Part shown: positions 57,037 through 64,000 of the stretch, piece after piece | How the letters are laid out: every line of letters begins with the position of its first letter | How positions within the stretch are numbered: position 1 is the first letter of the stretch | Source of the DNA: Bradyrhizobium sp. CB2312 | GTDB taxonomy: Bacteria; Pseudomonadota; Alphaproteobacteria; Rhizobiales; Xanthobacteraceae | Assembly (NCBI RefSeq): GCF_029714425.1 | Contig: NZ_CP121668.1 | Location: 558,001 to 622,000, forward strand | Reading direction: 5' to 3' | Length of the DNA stretch: 64,000 bases | Program-made: the position numbers and the translations under genes | Notes under the pieces: model-generated | Database searches by the model: none | The model's input: only the letters and a program-made list of their open reading frames with translations | Told to the model about the DNA's origin: nothing

Positions 57037-59304
57037 CTACAAGGCCAGGCCTTCGGCCTCGGCAAATTCCGTCAGCTTCTGCCGGATCGAGACGCTGCCG
57101 GAGGGCGCATCCAGCAGCGGGTCGAGCATCGCTTCGGCCTTTTTGGCGTCGAGGTCGATCACCATCGCCTTGACCGGGCCGAGTGCGGTTGCCGACAGCG
57201 ACAGCGAGCGATAGCCCATCGCGATCAGCGCCAATGCGCCGATCGGCTTGGAGGCCATCTCGCCGCACAGCGACAGCGACTTCTTCGCCGCGTTCGATTT
57301 GCGCGCGATCTCGCGCAAGACGCGCAGGATCGGCGCCGACATGGTGTCGAAGCGCTCGGACACCTTGGCATTGCCGCGATCGACCGCGAACAGGAACTGG
57401 AACAGGTCGTTGGAGCCGACCGAGATGAAGTCCACCTTCTTCAGCAGCTCGTCGAGCTGGTAGAGCAGCGCCGGCACCTCGACCATGGTGCCGATGTCGA
57501 TTCTTTCAGGCAGCGTGTGGCCGTGCTGGCGCAGATAGGTCAGCTCGCGCTCGACCAGCGCCTTTGCGGAGTCGAATTCGGCGACCTCAGAGATCATCGG
57601 GAACATGATGCGCAGCGCGCGGCCGCCGCCGGCGCGCAGCAGCGCGCGGATCTGGCCGCGGAGCAGGCCGGGACGATCGAGCCCAAGCCGAATCGCGCGC
57701 CAGCCGAGCGCGGGATTTTCCTCGATCACGGCTTCCATATAGGGCAGCGCCTTGTCGCCGCCGATGTCGAGGGTGCGGAAGGTGACGGGCTTGGTGCCGG
57801 CCGCATCCAGCACGGTACGATACAGCGCGAGCTGGTCGCTGGTGCGCGGCAGGCTCTGCCCGACCATGAATTGCAGCTCGGTGCGGAACAGGCCGATGCC
57901 GGCGCTGCCGGTATCCTCGATATGCGGCAGGTCGATCGCAAGACCTGCATTGATCATCAGCTCGACCGTCTGGCCGTCCCTGGTGACGCAGGGGCGGTCG
58001 CGCAGCGCCAGGTACTGCGCCTGGCGGCGGGCGCGGAAGCGCACGCGCTCGGCAAAGGCGGCCTCGATCTCCTGCGACGGGCGCACATAGATCGACCCCG
58101 AGGTGCCGTCGACGATGATGGCATCGCCGGGATCGGCGATACCCGGTGCGTTCGGCACCTCGCCAACCGCGGGAATGCCGAGCGCGCGCGCCACGATCGA
58201 GACGTGGGAATTGGCGGTGCCTTCCTCCAGCACGATGCCGCGCAGGCGCTTGCGATCGTAGTCGAGCAGCGCCGCCGGTCCCATTGCGCGCGCGATGACG
58301 ATGGCATTGTCGGGCAATTGCTCGCGCGAGGGCGCGTGGTCCTGGCCGACCAGCTGCCGCATCAGGCGGTAGCCGAGATCCTCGAGATCATGCAGCCGGT
58401 CGCGTAAGTAAGGATCGGTCGAGCGCAGCATGCGCGCGCGGGTGTCGGACTGCACGCGCTCGACGGCAGCTTCCGCGGTGAGGCCGGTGGCGACCGCCTC
58501 GTGCAGCTTGTGCGACCAGCCCTGGTCGTTGGCGAACATGCGGTAGGCTTCCAGCACCTCGCGATGCTCGCCGCCCTCGGCGACGTCGCCGCGCTCCAGC
58601 ATGCGGTCGAGATCGGCGCGCAGCTTGGCGAGCGCGGTGTCGAGCCGCTTGATCTCCTTCGGCAGGTCCTCGGCGATGTAGTCCTTGATGACGACGCGCG
58701 GCTCGTGCAGCACGACATGGCCGAGCGCGATGCCTTCCGACAGGATGGCGCCGACCTTCTGCGCGGAATGGCGTGCGGCAGGCTCCATGCCCGGCGGGGC
58801 GAGGGCGGACAGCTCGCCGGAGGCGATCAGCTCCGCCAGCACCATCGCGGTGGTCTGAAGCGCCTCGAGCTCCTCCTCGACATAGTTGCGCTTGGCACGG
58901 TTCTGCACGACCAGCACGCCGAGCGTGTTGCCGGCTCGCAGGATCGGCACGCCGAGGAACGAGTGATAGATTTCTTCGCCGGTCTCGGGGCGGAACGAGA
59001 AGGCCGGGTGGCTCTGCGCATCGCTCAGGTTGAGCGGCGTCGCCTCGCTGGCGACGAGGCCGACCAGGCCCTCATGGGCGCTGAGCACGGTGTGGTGCAC
59101 CGCCTCGCGGTTGAGGCCTTCGGTGGCGTAGAGCTCGAGCGTGTTGTCGATGCGCAGCACATAGACCGAGCACACCTCGGCCACCATGTTGGCGGCGATC
59201 AGCACCACGATCTTGTCCAGCCGCTCCTGGGCCGAGACCTGCTCCGCCATGGTTTCGCGGAGCCGTCTCAACAAGACGCGGGGACCTCCCGACGCGCTCC
59301 GCAT
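57037..59304 (-). CDS. ptsP: PTS enzyme I of the nitrogen branch (EI-Ntr)
   Basis: 755 residues. An N-terminal GAF domain (about 20-165, ERLDKIVVLIAANMVAEVCS) is followed by the enzyme I N-domain, the phospho-His region EGTANSHVSIVARALGIP, and the PEP-binding barrel (GLFRTELQFM, FDSAKALVERELTYLRQHGH, FISVGSNDLFQFL). It takes phosphate from PEP and passes it to NPr, linking nitrogen state to regulation. The start at 59304 is chosen; upstream open sequence to 59535 includes a hairpin and is leader. Confidence 0.95.
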   Translation of the reverse strand: MRSASGGPRVLLRRLRETMAEQVSAQERLDKIVVLIAANMVAEVCSVYVLRIDNTLELYATEGLNREAVHHTVLSAHEGLVGLVASEATPLNLSDAQSHPAFSFRPETGEEIYHSFLGVPILRAGNTLGVLVVQNRAKRNYVEEELEALQTTAMVLAELIASGELSALAPPGMEPAARHSAQKVGAILSEGIALGHVVLHEPRVVIKDYIAEDLPKEIKRLDTALAKLRADLDRMLERGDVAEGGEHREVLEAYRMFANDQGWSHKLHEAVATGLTAEAAVERVQSDTRARMLRSTDPYLRDRLHDLEDLGYRLMRQLVGQDHAPSREQLPDNAIVIARAMGPAALLDYDRKRLRGIVLEEGTANSHVSIVARALGIPAVGEVPNAPGIADPGDAIIVDGTSGSIYVRPSQEIEAAFAERVRFRARRQAQYLALRDRPCVTRDGQTVELMINAGLAIDLPHIEDTGSAGIGLFRTELQFMVGQSLPRTSDQLALYRTVLDAAGTKPVTFRTLDIGGDKALPYMEAVIEENPALGWRAIRLGLDRPGLLRGQIRALLRAGGGRALRIMFPMISEVAEFDSAKALVERELTYLRQHGHTLPERIDIGTMVEVPALLYQLDELLKKVDFISVGSNDLFQFLFAVDRGNAKVSERFDTMSAPILRVLREIARKSNAAKKSLSLCGEMASKPIGALALIAMGYRSLSLSATALGPVKAMVIDLDAKKAEAMLDPLLDAPSGSVSIRQKLTEFAEAEGLAL

Positions 59305-59491
59305 GTACCGCAATCTCCTCCGTCTGCCGGGCCCGGCGGTATCGGCCGGCGGCTGGCCAAAAATTCCAGAAAAACAACCAAATTGTTTGTCCGGCGCAGG
59401 CGCAAACCCTCGCTTGCACCGAATCAGCGGCCTGAACTGGGACACAGTCTGCGGCAGCCCACCCTGTTCGCCGTATAGCGAATTGAGGCTT

Positions 59492-59545
59492 GTTTTGCCA
59501 AGCAAAACGCCTGCCAAACGCGAAGGTGTGTACACCTTCGCGTTT
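59492..59545. terminator. Tandem hairpins between lysC and ptsP
   Basis: GTTTTGC-CAA-GCAAAAC (59492-59508), then AAACGCGAAGGTG-TGTA-CACCTTCGCGTTT (59516-59545), a perfect 13-bp stem with a four-base loop. Read from lysC toward ptsP both hairpins lie after the lysC stop. They probably end or attenuate lysC transcription, or stabilise the ptsP leader. Confidence 0.6.
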
Positions 59546-59574
59546 GCTGCGACCGCTAAGAGAAAATTAGCCTA

Positions 59575-59648
59575 GGCATGGTCCGGAAAAGTGCGAAGCG
59601 GTTGTCCGCAAAGACCATGCTTAAACGACAATCTGAAGCGCGATGACG
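59575..59648. repeat. Imperfect palindrome, family E copy 3
   Basis: GGCATGGTCCGGAAAAGTGC and GAAGCGGTTGTCCGCAAAGA, then CCATGCTTAAAC. The ends GCATGGTC and GACCATGC are exact reverse complements. Related to 17269-17345. Confidence 0.65.
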
Positions 59649-59657
59649 GGTCGCGCT

Positions 59658-60914
59658 TTAGGCCTGATCGAGGCCGTAGAGCGTGTGGAGGGTGCGCACC
59701 GCCAGCTCGGTGTAAGCCGTGTCGATCAACACCGAGAATTTGATCTCGGAGGTTGTGATGGCCCGGATGTTGATATTCCGCCCCGCGAGAGCCGAGAACG
59801 CCTGGGCGGCGACGCCGGCATGGCTGCGCATGCCGCTGCCGATCACCGAGATCTTTGCGACGTCGGTGGCTGTATCCAGCCGTGCATAACCGATCTTGTC
59901 CTTGGCGGCGGTGATCGTGTCCTTGGCGCGGGTGTAGTCGGCGGCGGGCACGGTGAAGGTGAGATCGGTGGTCTTGCCGTCCTCGGACACGTTCTGCACG
60001 ATCATGTCGACGTTGATGTTGGCATCCGCCAGCGGACCGAAGATCGAAGCGGCAACGCCCGGCTTGTCCTCGATCTGGCGCACCGAGATCTGGGCCTCGT
60101 CCTTCGAAAAGGCGATGCCGGTGACGACGTGGCTTTCCATGATCTCCTCCTCGCTGCAGATCAGCGTGCCGGGCGGCTGGTTGGCATGCGGGTCGATATC
60201 CTCGGGCTTGTCGAAGCTCGAGCGGACGAAGATCGGCATGTTGTGGACCATGCCGAGTTCCACCGAGCGGACCTGGAGCACCTTGGCACCCTGGGAGGCC
60301 AGTTCCAGCATGTCCTCGAATGCGATCTTGTCGAGCCTTTTGGCCTTCGGCACGATTCGCGGGTCGGTGGTGTAGACGCCGTCGACGTCGGTGTAGATGT
60401 CGCAGCGGTCGGCCTTGACGGCCGCGGCAACCGCCACGGCCGAGGTGTCCGAGCCGCCGCGGCCGAGCGTGGTGATGCGATTGGTCTCGGGGTTGATGCC
60501 CTGGAAGCCGGCAATGACCGCGACTTCCTTGCGCTCCTGGAAGCGCTTGACGATCTCGCTGCCGTCGATGTCCTCGATCCGGGCCGAGGCATGGGCGTCG
60601 CTGGTCTTGATCGGGATCTGCCAGCCCTGCCAGGAGCGGGCCTGGATGCCCATGCCCTGCAGCACGATGGCAAGAAGGCCGGACGTCACCTGCTCGCCCG
60701 AGGCCACCACGGCGTCGTATTCGCGCGCGTCGTGCATCGGCGAGGCCTCGGTGCACCAGGCCACCAGCTCGTTGGTCTTGCCGGACATCGCCGAGACGAC
60801 CACGGCCACCTCATGGCCGGCGTCGACCTCACGCTTCACATGGCGCGCGACGTTGCGGATACGATCGATGTTGGCGACGGACGTGCCGCCGAATTTCATC
60901 ACGAGGCGGCTCAT
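59658..60914 (-). CDS. lysC: Aspartate kinase
   Basis: 418 residues. MKFGGTSVANIDRIRNVARH at the N-terminus, FQGINPETNRITTLGRGGSD in the kinase domain and two C-terminal ACT domains (about 265-418) that bind lysine or threonine for feedback. It starts the aspartate family pathway (Lys, Thr, Met). It heads the lysC-ptsP-prfA run on the minus strand and is divergent from the PH-domain gene. Confidence 0.96.
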   Translation of the reverse strand: MSRLVMKFGGTSVANIDRIRNVARHVKREVDAGHEVAVVVSAMSGKTNELVAWCTEASPMHDAREYDAVVASGEQVTSGLLAIVLQGMGIQARSWQGWQIPIKTSDAHASARIEDIDGSEIVKRFQERKEVAVIAGFQGINPETNRITTLGRGGSDTSAVAVAAAVKADRCDIYTDVDGVYTTDPRIVPKAKRLDKIAFEDMLELASQGAKVLQVRSVELGMVHNMPIFVRSSFDKPEDIDPHANQPPGTLICSEEEIMESHVVTGIAFSKDEAQISVRQIEDKPGVAASIFGPLADANINVDMIVQNVSEDGKTTDLTFTVPAADYTRAKDTITAAKDKIGYARLDTATDVAKISVIGSGMRSHAGVAAQAFSALAGRNINIRAITTSEIKFSVLIDTAYTELAVRTLHTLYGLDQA

Positions 60915-61063
60915 GACGACGCGTGCATTCCTTCATAAGGATCAGTATGGTGACCCGCGCTGGACGGATGCCAGGGGATACCGACCGCGCGTATACAGAG
61001 GGGCGGGGCCGGGGGCAAGCGGGTTCCTGCGGGGCCAATCCGTGCAATGGGTTAACCGAGGTC

Positions 61064-61531
61064 ATGGCGCGCTATATTGACGAAATCCTGCAGCCCGGAG
61101 AGCGGGTGCTGTATTCGACCAATGCGCACTGGATCTTCCATTTTCCGGCGATTGTGGCCTGGATCGTGGCCTTAGGCCTTCTGGTTCTGTCGCGGCAGAC
61201 CACGGTCGACGGGCTTGTGATCCTCTGCCTCATCGCCGCGGGCGTGGTGGCTCTGGCGGCCCTGTTCTGGACTGTGAAGGGCTGGTTCCACCGCTTCACC
61301 ACCGAGACCGACGTCACCAACCTCAGGGTTGTGCACAAGACCGGGTTCATCAAGCGCCGCACCTTTGAAATGGCGCTCGACAAGGTCGAGAGTGTCGACG
61401 TCAACCAGTCGATTCTTGGACGAATTCTCAACTACGGCGACGTGACCATCAACGGCGTCGGCGAAGGCCGCGAAACCATCCGCACCATCGCCTCGCCGCT
61501 CGCCTTCCGTAGTTCGATCACCACGCGGTAG
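61064..61531 (+). CDS. Bacterial PH-domain membrane protein
   Basis: 155 residues. LQPGERVLYSTNAHWIFHFP, two membrane helices (about 26-45 and 51-72), then a bPH2-like domain containing ETDVTNLRVVHKTGFIKRRT and the VESVDVNQSILGRILNYGDV signature. The domain lies in the cytoplasm beside the membrane. Its role is unknown. CCGAGG precedes the ATG. ubiG follows 14 bases later, so the two are co-transcribed. Confidence 0.9.
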   Translation: MARYIDEILQPGERVLYSTNAHWIFHFPAIVAWIVALGLLVLSRQTTVDGLVILCLIAAGVVALAALFWTVKGWFHRFTTETDVTNLRVVHKTGFIKRRTFEMALDKVESVDVNQSILGRILNYGDVTINGVGEGRETIRTIASPLAFRSSITTR

Positions 61532-61545
61532 GACCGCGCGTAACC

Positions 61546-62319
61546 ATGAGCATGCAGCAAAATACCTCCGCCACCGCAACCGCCCAGCCGGGCTCGACCG
61601 TCGACGCCGCCGAGATCGCGAAATTCTCAAAACTCTCCGCGGAGTGGTGGGACCCCAAGGGCAAGATGGCGCCGCTGCACCGGATCAACCCGCTGCGGCT
61701 CGGCTATATCCGCGACGCCGCCTGCCGCAAGTTCGAGCGCAATGTGCGCAGCCTGAACTGCCTCGGGTCCTTGCGCGTGCTCGACATCGGCTGCGGCGCC
61801 GGCCTGTTGTGCGAGCCGCTGGCGCGTCTCGGCGCGCAGGTCATTGGCGTCGATCCGTCGGCCAGCAACATCGCCGCGGCGAAGCTGCATGCCGACAAGA
61901 GCCATCTTGCGATCGACTACCGCTGCACCACGGTGGAGGAGATCGACCCGCGCGAGCGCTTCGACATCGTGCTGGCGATGGAGGTGGTCGAGCACGTCGT
62001 CGACGTCGGCGTCTTCCTCAAGCGCTGCGCCGCGATGCTGAAGCCGAACGGCCTGATGGTGGTCTCGACCCTGAACCGAAACTGGAAGAGCTTTGCGCTC
62101 GCCATCGTCGGCGCCGAATACGTCCTGCGCTGGCTGCCGCGCGGCACCCACGAATGGAACAAGTTCGTCACTCCGGACGAACTGACCAAATACCTCCTCG
62201 ACAACCGCCTCGTCATCACCGAGCAGACCGGCGTCGTCTACTCCCCCTTCGCCGACAAATGGTCGCTCTCGTCGGACATGGACGTGAACTACATGGTGGT
62301 GGCGGAAGGGATGGTGTGA
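61546..62319 (+). CDS. ubiG: Ubiquinone biosynthesis O-methyltransferase
   Basis: 257 residues. Start-region motif FSKLSAEWWDPKGKMAPLHR, then SAM motif VLDIGCGAGLLCEPLARLGA, and VVEHVVDVGVFLK and MVVSTLNRNWKSF. It performs both O-methylations in ubiquinone synthesis. The N-terminal EWWDP and the C-terminal PRGTHEWNKF segment are specific to UbiG rather than general methyltransferases. Confidence 0.95.
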   Translation: MSMQQNTSATATAQPGSTVDAAEIAKFSKLSAEWWDPKGKMAPLHRINPLRLGYIRDAACRKFERNVRSLNCLGSLRVLDIGCGAGLLCEPLARLGAQVIGVDPSASNIAAAKLHADKSHLAIDYRCTTVEEIDPRERFDIVLAMEVVEHVVDVGVFLKRCAAMLKPNGLMVVSTLNRNWKSFALAIVGAEYVLRWLPRGTHEWNKFVTPDELTKYLLDNRLVITEQTGVVYSPFADKWSLSSDMDVNYMVVAEGMV

Positions 62320-62432
62320 GGGGGACGAGTAGGGCGCGAGCATCGCTCCTATGACGTGAGCGTGATTGACGTGCCTCGCGGCTAGCGTCAGGCTGGCCGA
62401 AGTCTTCAGCCCTCCGCCTGTTTTCACCCCCC

Positions 62433-63332
62433 ATGCTCACCATCACCAGTCTCTGGATTCCCTTTACCGTCATCGCAGCGCTCGGGCAGGTCGCGCGCAA
62501 TGCGATGCAGCGGTCGCTGACCAAGCCGCTGGGGACCTGGGGCGCGACCAACATCCGCTTTTTGTTCGGCTTCCCGTTCTCGCTGCTGTTCTTGGGGTTG
62601 GTGCTGGTCGCGACCGGTGATCATCTCGGCATGCCGCCGTCGGCGTTCTGGCCGTGGCTGCTGCTCGGGGCGCTCAGCCAGATCGTCGGCACCGGCTTGA
62701 TGCTGCTGGCGATGAATGACCACTCGTTCGTGGTGACCACGGCTTACCTGAAGACCGAGGCGATCCAGACCGCGATCTTCGGCTTCGTCTTCCTCGGCGA
62801 TCACCTGACCTGGCCGAAGGTGCTGGCGATCGTGATCGCGACCATCGGCGTCGTCATCACGGCGCTCCGGCCCGGCGGAGAGAAGAGCTTTGCCGAATTG
62901 AAGCCGACCATCCTTGGGCTTGTCGCGGCCGCGGCGTTCGCGCTGTCCGCGGTCGGCTTCCGCGGTGCGATCATCAACGTGCCGAACGTCTCCTTCGTCA
63001 CCGCGGCGTCGTTCACGCTGGTGCTGGGCCTGTTCGCGCAGACAGTGATCCTGTCGATTTATCTGCTCTGGCGCGCTCCGAAAGTGCTTCAGGCGATCCT
63101 TGGCCTGTGGAAGCCGTCGTTGTTCGCGGGCTTCATGGGCGCCTTCTCGTCACAGTTCTGGTTTCTGGCGTTTGCGCTGACCGCGGCGGCAAATGTCCGC
63201 ACGCTGGCGCTGATCGAGGTGCTGTTCGCACAAGGCGTCGCCTATTACTCGTTCAAGCAGCCGATCGCGCCGCGCGAGATTTTTGGGATCGTGCTGATCG
63301 TGGCGGGCGTTGCGCTGCTGGTGGGCGTGTAG
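62433..63332 (+). CDS. EamA/DMT-family transporter
   Basis: 299 residues with about ten hydrophobic helices. The start LTITSLWIPFTVIAALGQVA and RNAMQRSLTKPLGTWGATNI, and the later FAFALTAAANVRTLALIEVLF-like stretch, mark a branch of EamA proteins distinct from the one at 47809. Substrate unknown. No clear ribosome site precedes the ATG. It lies about 110 bases after ubiG. Confidence 0.82.
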   Translation: MLTITSLWIPFTVIAALGQVARNAMQRSLTKPLGTWGATNIRFLFGFPFSLLFLGLVLVATGDHLGMPPSAFWPWLLLGALSQIVGTGLMLLAMNDHSFVVTTAYLKTEAIQTAIFGFVFLGDHLTWPKVLAIVIATIGVVITALRPGGEKSFAELKPTILGLVAAAAFALSAVGFRGAIINVPNVSFVTAASFTLVLGLFAQTVILSIYLLWRAPKVLQAILGLWKPSLFAGFMGAFSSQFWFLAFALTAAANVRTLALIEVLFAQGVAYYSFKQPIAPREIFGIVLIVAGVALLVGV

Positions 63333-63350
63333 CTGCGCTCTTCAGCCGCC

Positions 63351-63474
63351 GTCATGCCCGGGCTTGTCCCGGGCATCCACGTTCTCGGTGCTGTAGGAAA
63401 GAAAGGCGTGGATGGCCGGGTCATAGGCGAGCGGAAGCGACGCCGTCCTTCGGACGGCTATGCCCGGCCATGAC
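63351..63474. repeat. Palindromic repeat, family D copy 2
   Basis: GTCATGCCCGGGCTTGTCCC and GGGCATCCACG at the left face GCGTGGATGGCCGGGTCATA and, at the right end, ATGCCCGGCCATGAC. A CCGTCC-TTC-GGACGG hairpin lies inside. It is related to 19097-19181. Confidence 0.75.
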
Positions 63475-63489
63475 GAAGAAGCGAGAACC

Positions 63490-63972
63490 TCAATTCCTGT
63501 CTTCCGGCAGCGTCGGCAGCGGCGAGACCTCGATGCCTTCGTCGATCAGCGACTTCGCCTCTTCCGGTGAGGCCTCGCCATAGATCGGGCGGTGCTCCTT
63601 GTCGCCGTAATGCATCGCGCGGGCTTCGTTGGCAAAGCGCTCGCCGACATTGTCGGCGTTTTTGACGATGTGGTCGCGCAGCTCCTTCAGCTTGGCGCGC
63701 AGCTCGCGCTCCTGTGCCATTAGCAGCGAGGTCGGTCCTGACGGCGTAGCCTCGGGCGTGGTCGCCGCCGCAGGCTCCGGCGGCGGCGTTGCACGGCCGC
63801 GGCCCTTCTTGCCGACGATGCGCGGGGCCATGATCGCCTTGTCGACCTTGGCCGAGCCGCAGATCGGGCAGGTCACGAGCTTGCGCTTCACCTGGGAATC
63901 ATAGGCCGAAGAACTCTGGAACCAGCTTTCGAAGTCGTGGCCGCGGTCGCAGTGCAGTGCGTAGCGGATCAT
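63490..63972 (-). CDS. DUF1178 family protein
   Basis: 160 residues beginning MIRYALHCDRGHDFESWFQS, the DUF1178 signature, with a second CxxC knuckle at VTCPICGSAKVDKAIMAP, so a small zinc ribbon is likely. A Pro/Ala-rich linker (about 62-82) leads to a C-terminal helix pair (RELRAKLKELRDHIVKNADN) and YGEASPEEAKSLIDEGIEV. Function unknown. GGGGA precedes the ATG. Confidence 0.9.
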   Translation of the reverse strand: MIRYALHCDRGHDFESWFQSSSAYDSQVKRKLVTCPICGSAKVDKAIMAPRIVGKKGRGRATPPPEPAAATTPEATPSGPTSLLMAQERELRAKLKELRDHIVKNADNVGERFANEARAMHYGDKEHRPIYGEASPEEAKSLIDEGIEVSPLPTLPEDRN

Positions 63973-64000
63973 GCCGATCCCCGCACGAGGTGCAAATGAT

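Overview
The window looks like core chromosome of a Bradyrhizobium-type alphaproteobacterium (Nitrobacteraceae/Rhizobiales). The basis is the high GC content with strong third-position GC bias, and the gene content. That includes an AsnC-regulated homogentisate pathway, form II (AYRGAGR) molybdenum hydroxylase genes, chromosomal acdS with a divergent Lrp-type regulator, phaR/phaA/phaB, and the lysC-ptsP-prfA-prmC and PH-ubiG neighbourhoods. Many intergenic gaps hold long palindromic repeats of a kind common in this group. The species assignment is inference; no database was searched.

Layout. 1-4.2 kb: aromatic amino acid catabolism (3' end of hmgA, fahA, and hppD divergent from an AsnC regulator with a palindromic operator). 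4.4-9.4 kb, minus strand: coxS-coxL-coxM-type genes ending in a clear intrinsic terminator, then a methylacyl-CoA racemase-like gene. 9.7-14.2 kb: two tandem chemoreceptors with almost identical cytoplasmic halves and different sensor halves. 14.4-19.5 kb: DUF3175, MFS, otsB, otsA and a small exported protein. 19.7-21.1 kb: tRNA-Ser(GGA) with an IS481-type insertion sequence just behind it. 21.2-30.2 kb: accessory genes (two MFS pumps, an ECF sigma factor with a SnoaL-like tail and a small partner, a decayed outer-membrane gene, LysR, aldo/keto reductase, and a uracil-DNA-glycosylase-like/amidohydrolase pair). 30.7-33.9 kb: methionine synthesis (metY plus a MetA-like gene) and a polysaccharide deacetylase. 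34-38.5 kb: recQ, acdS/acdR and a carboxymuconolactone decarboxylase. 38.5-44.5 kb: PilZ-PAS-PAS-GGDEF cyclase, outer-membrane protein, esterase, class IV aminotransferase and methyltransferase. 44.6-47.7 kb: polyhydroxyalkanoate genes phaR, phaA, phaB. 47.8-52.1 kb: transporter, cupin, gloB, methyltransferase and DUF4167. 52.1-63.97 kb: prmC, a 2.9-kb islet (HIT, DUF5996, dead livF, MarR), prfA, ptsP, lysC, PH-domain protein, ubiG, DMT transporter and DUF1178.

How genes work together. HppD makes homogentisate from 4-hydroxyphenylpyruvate; HmgA and FahA take it to fumarate and acetoacetate, with the isomerase step not in the window. OtsA and OtsB make trehalose. MetA-like plus MetY make homocysteine. 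PhaA and PhaB make 3-hydroxybutyryl-CoA for storage polymer under PhaR. PrmC modifies the GGQ glutamine of PrfA.

I did not find a convincing new multi-gene system. The best leads are the chemoreceptor pair with a homogenised signalling half, the glycosylase-like/amidohydrolase coupled pair, the metY leader structure, the ECF/MFS palindrome, the islet that splits prfA from prmC, and two pseudogenes.
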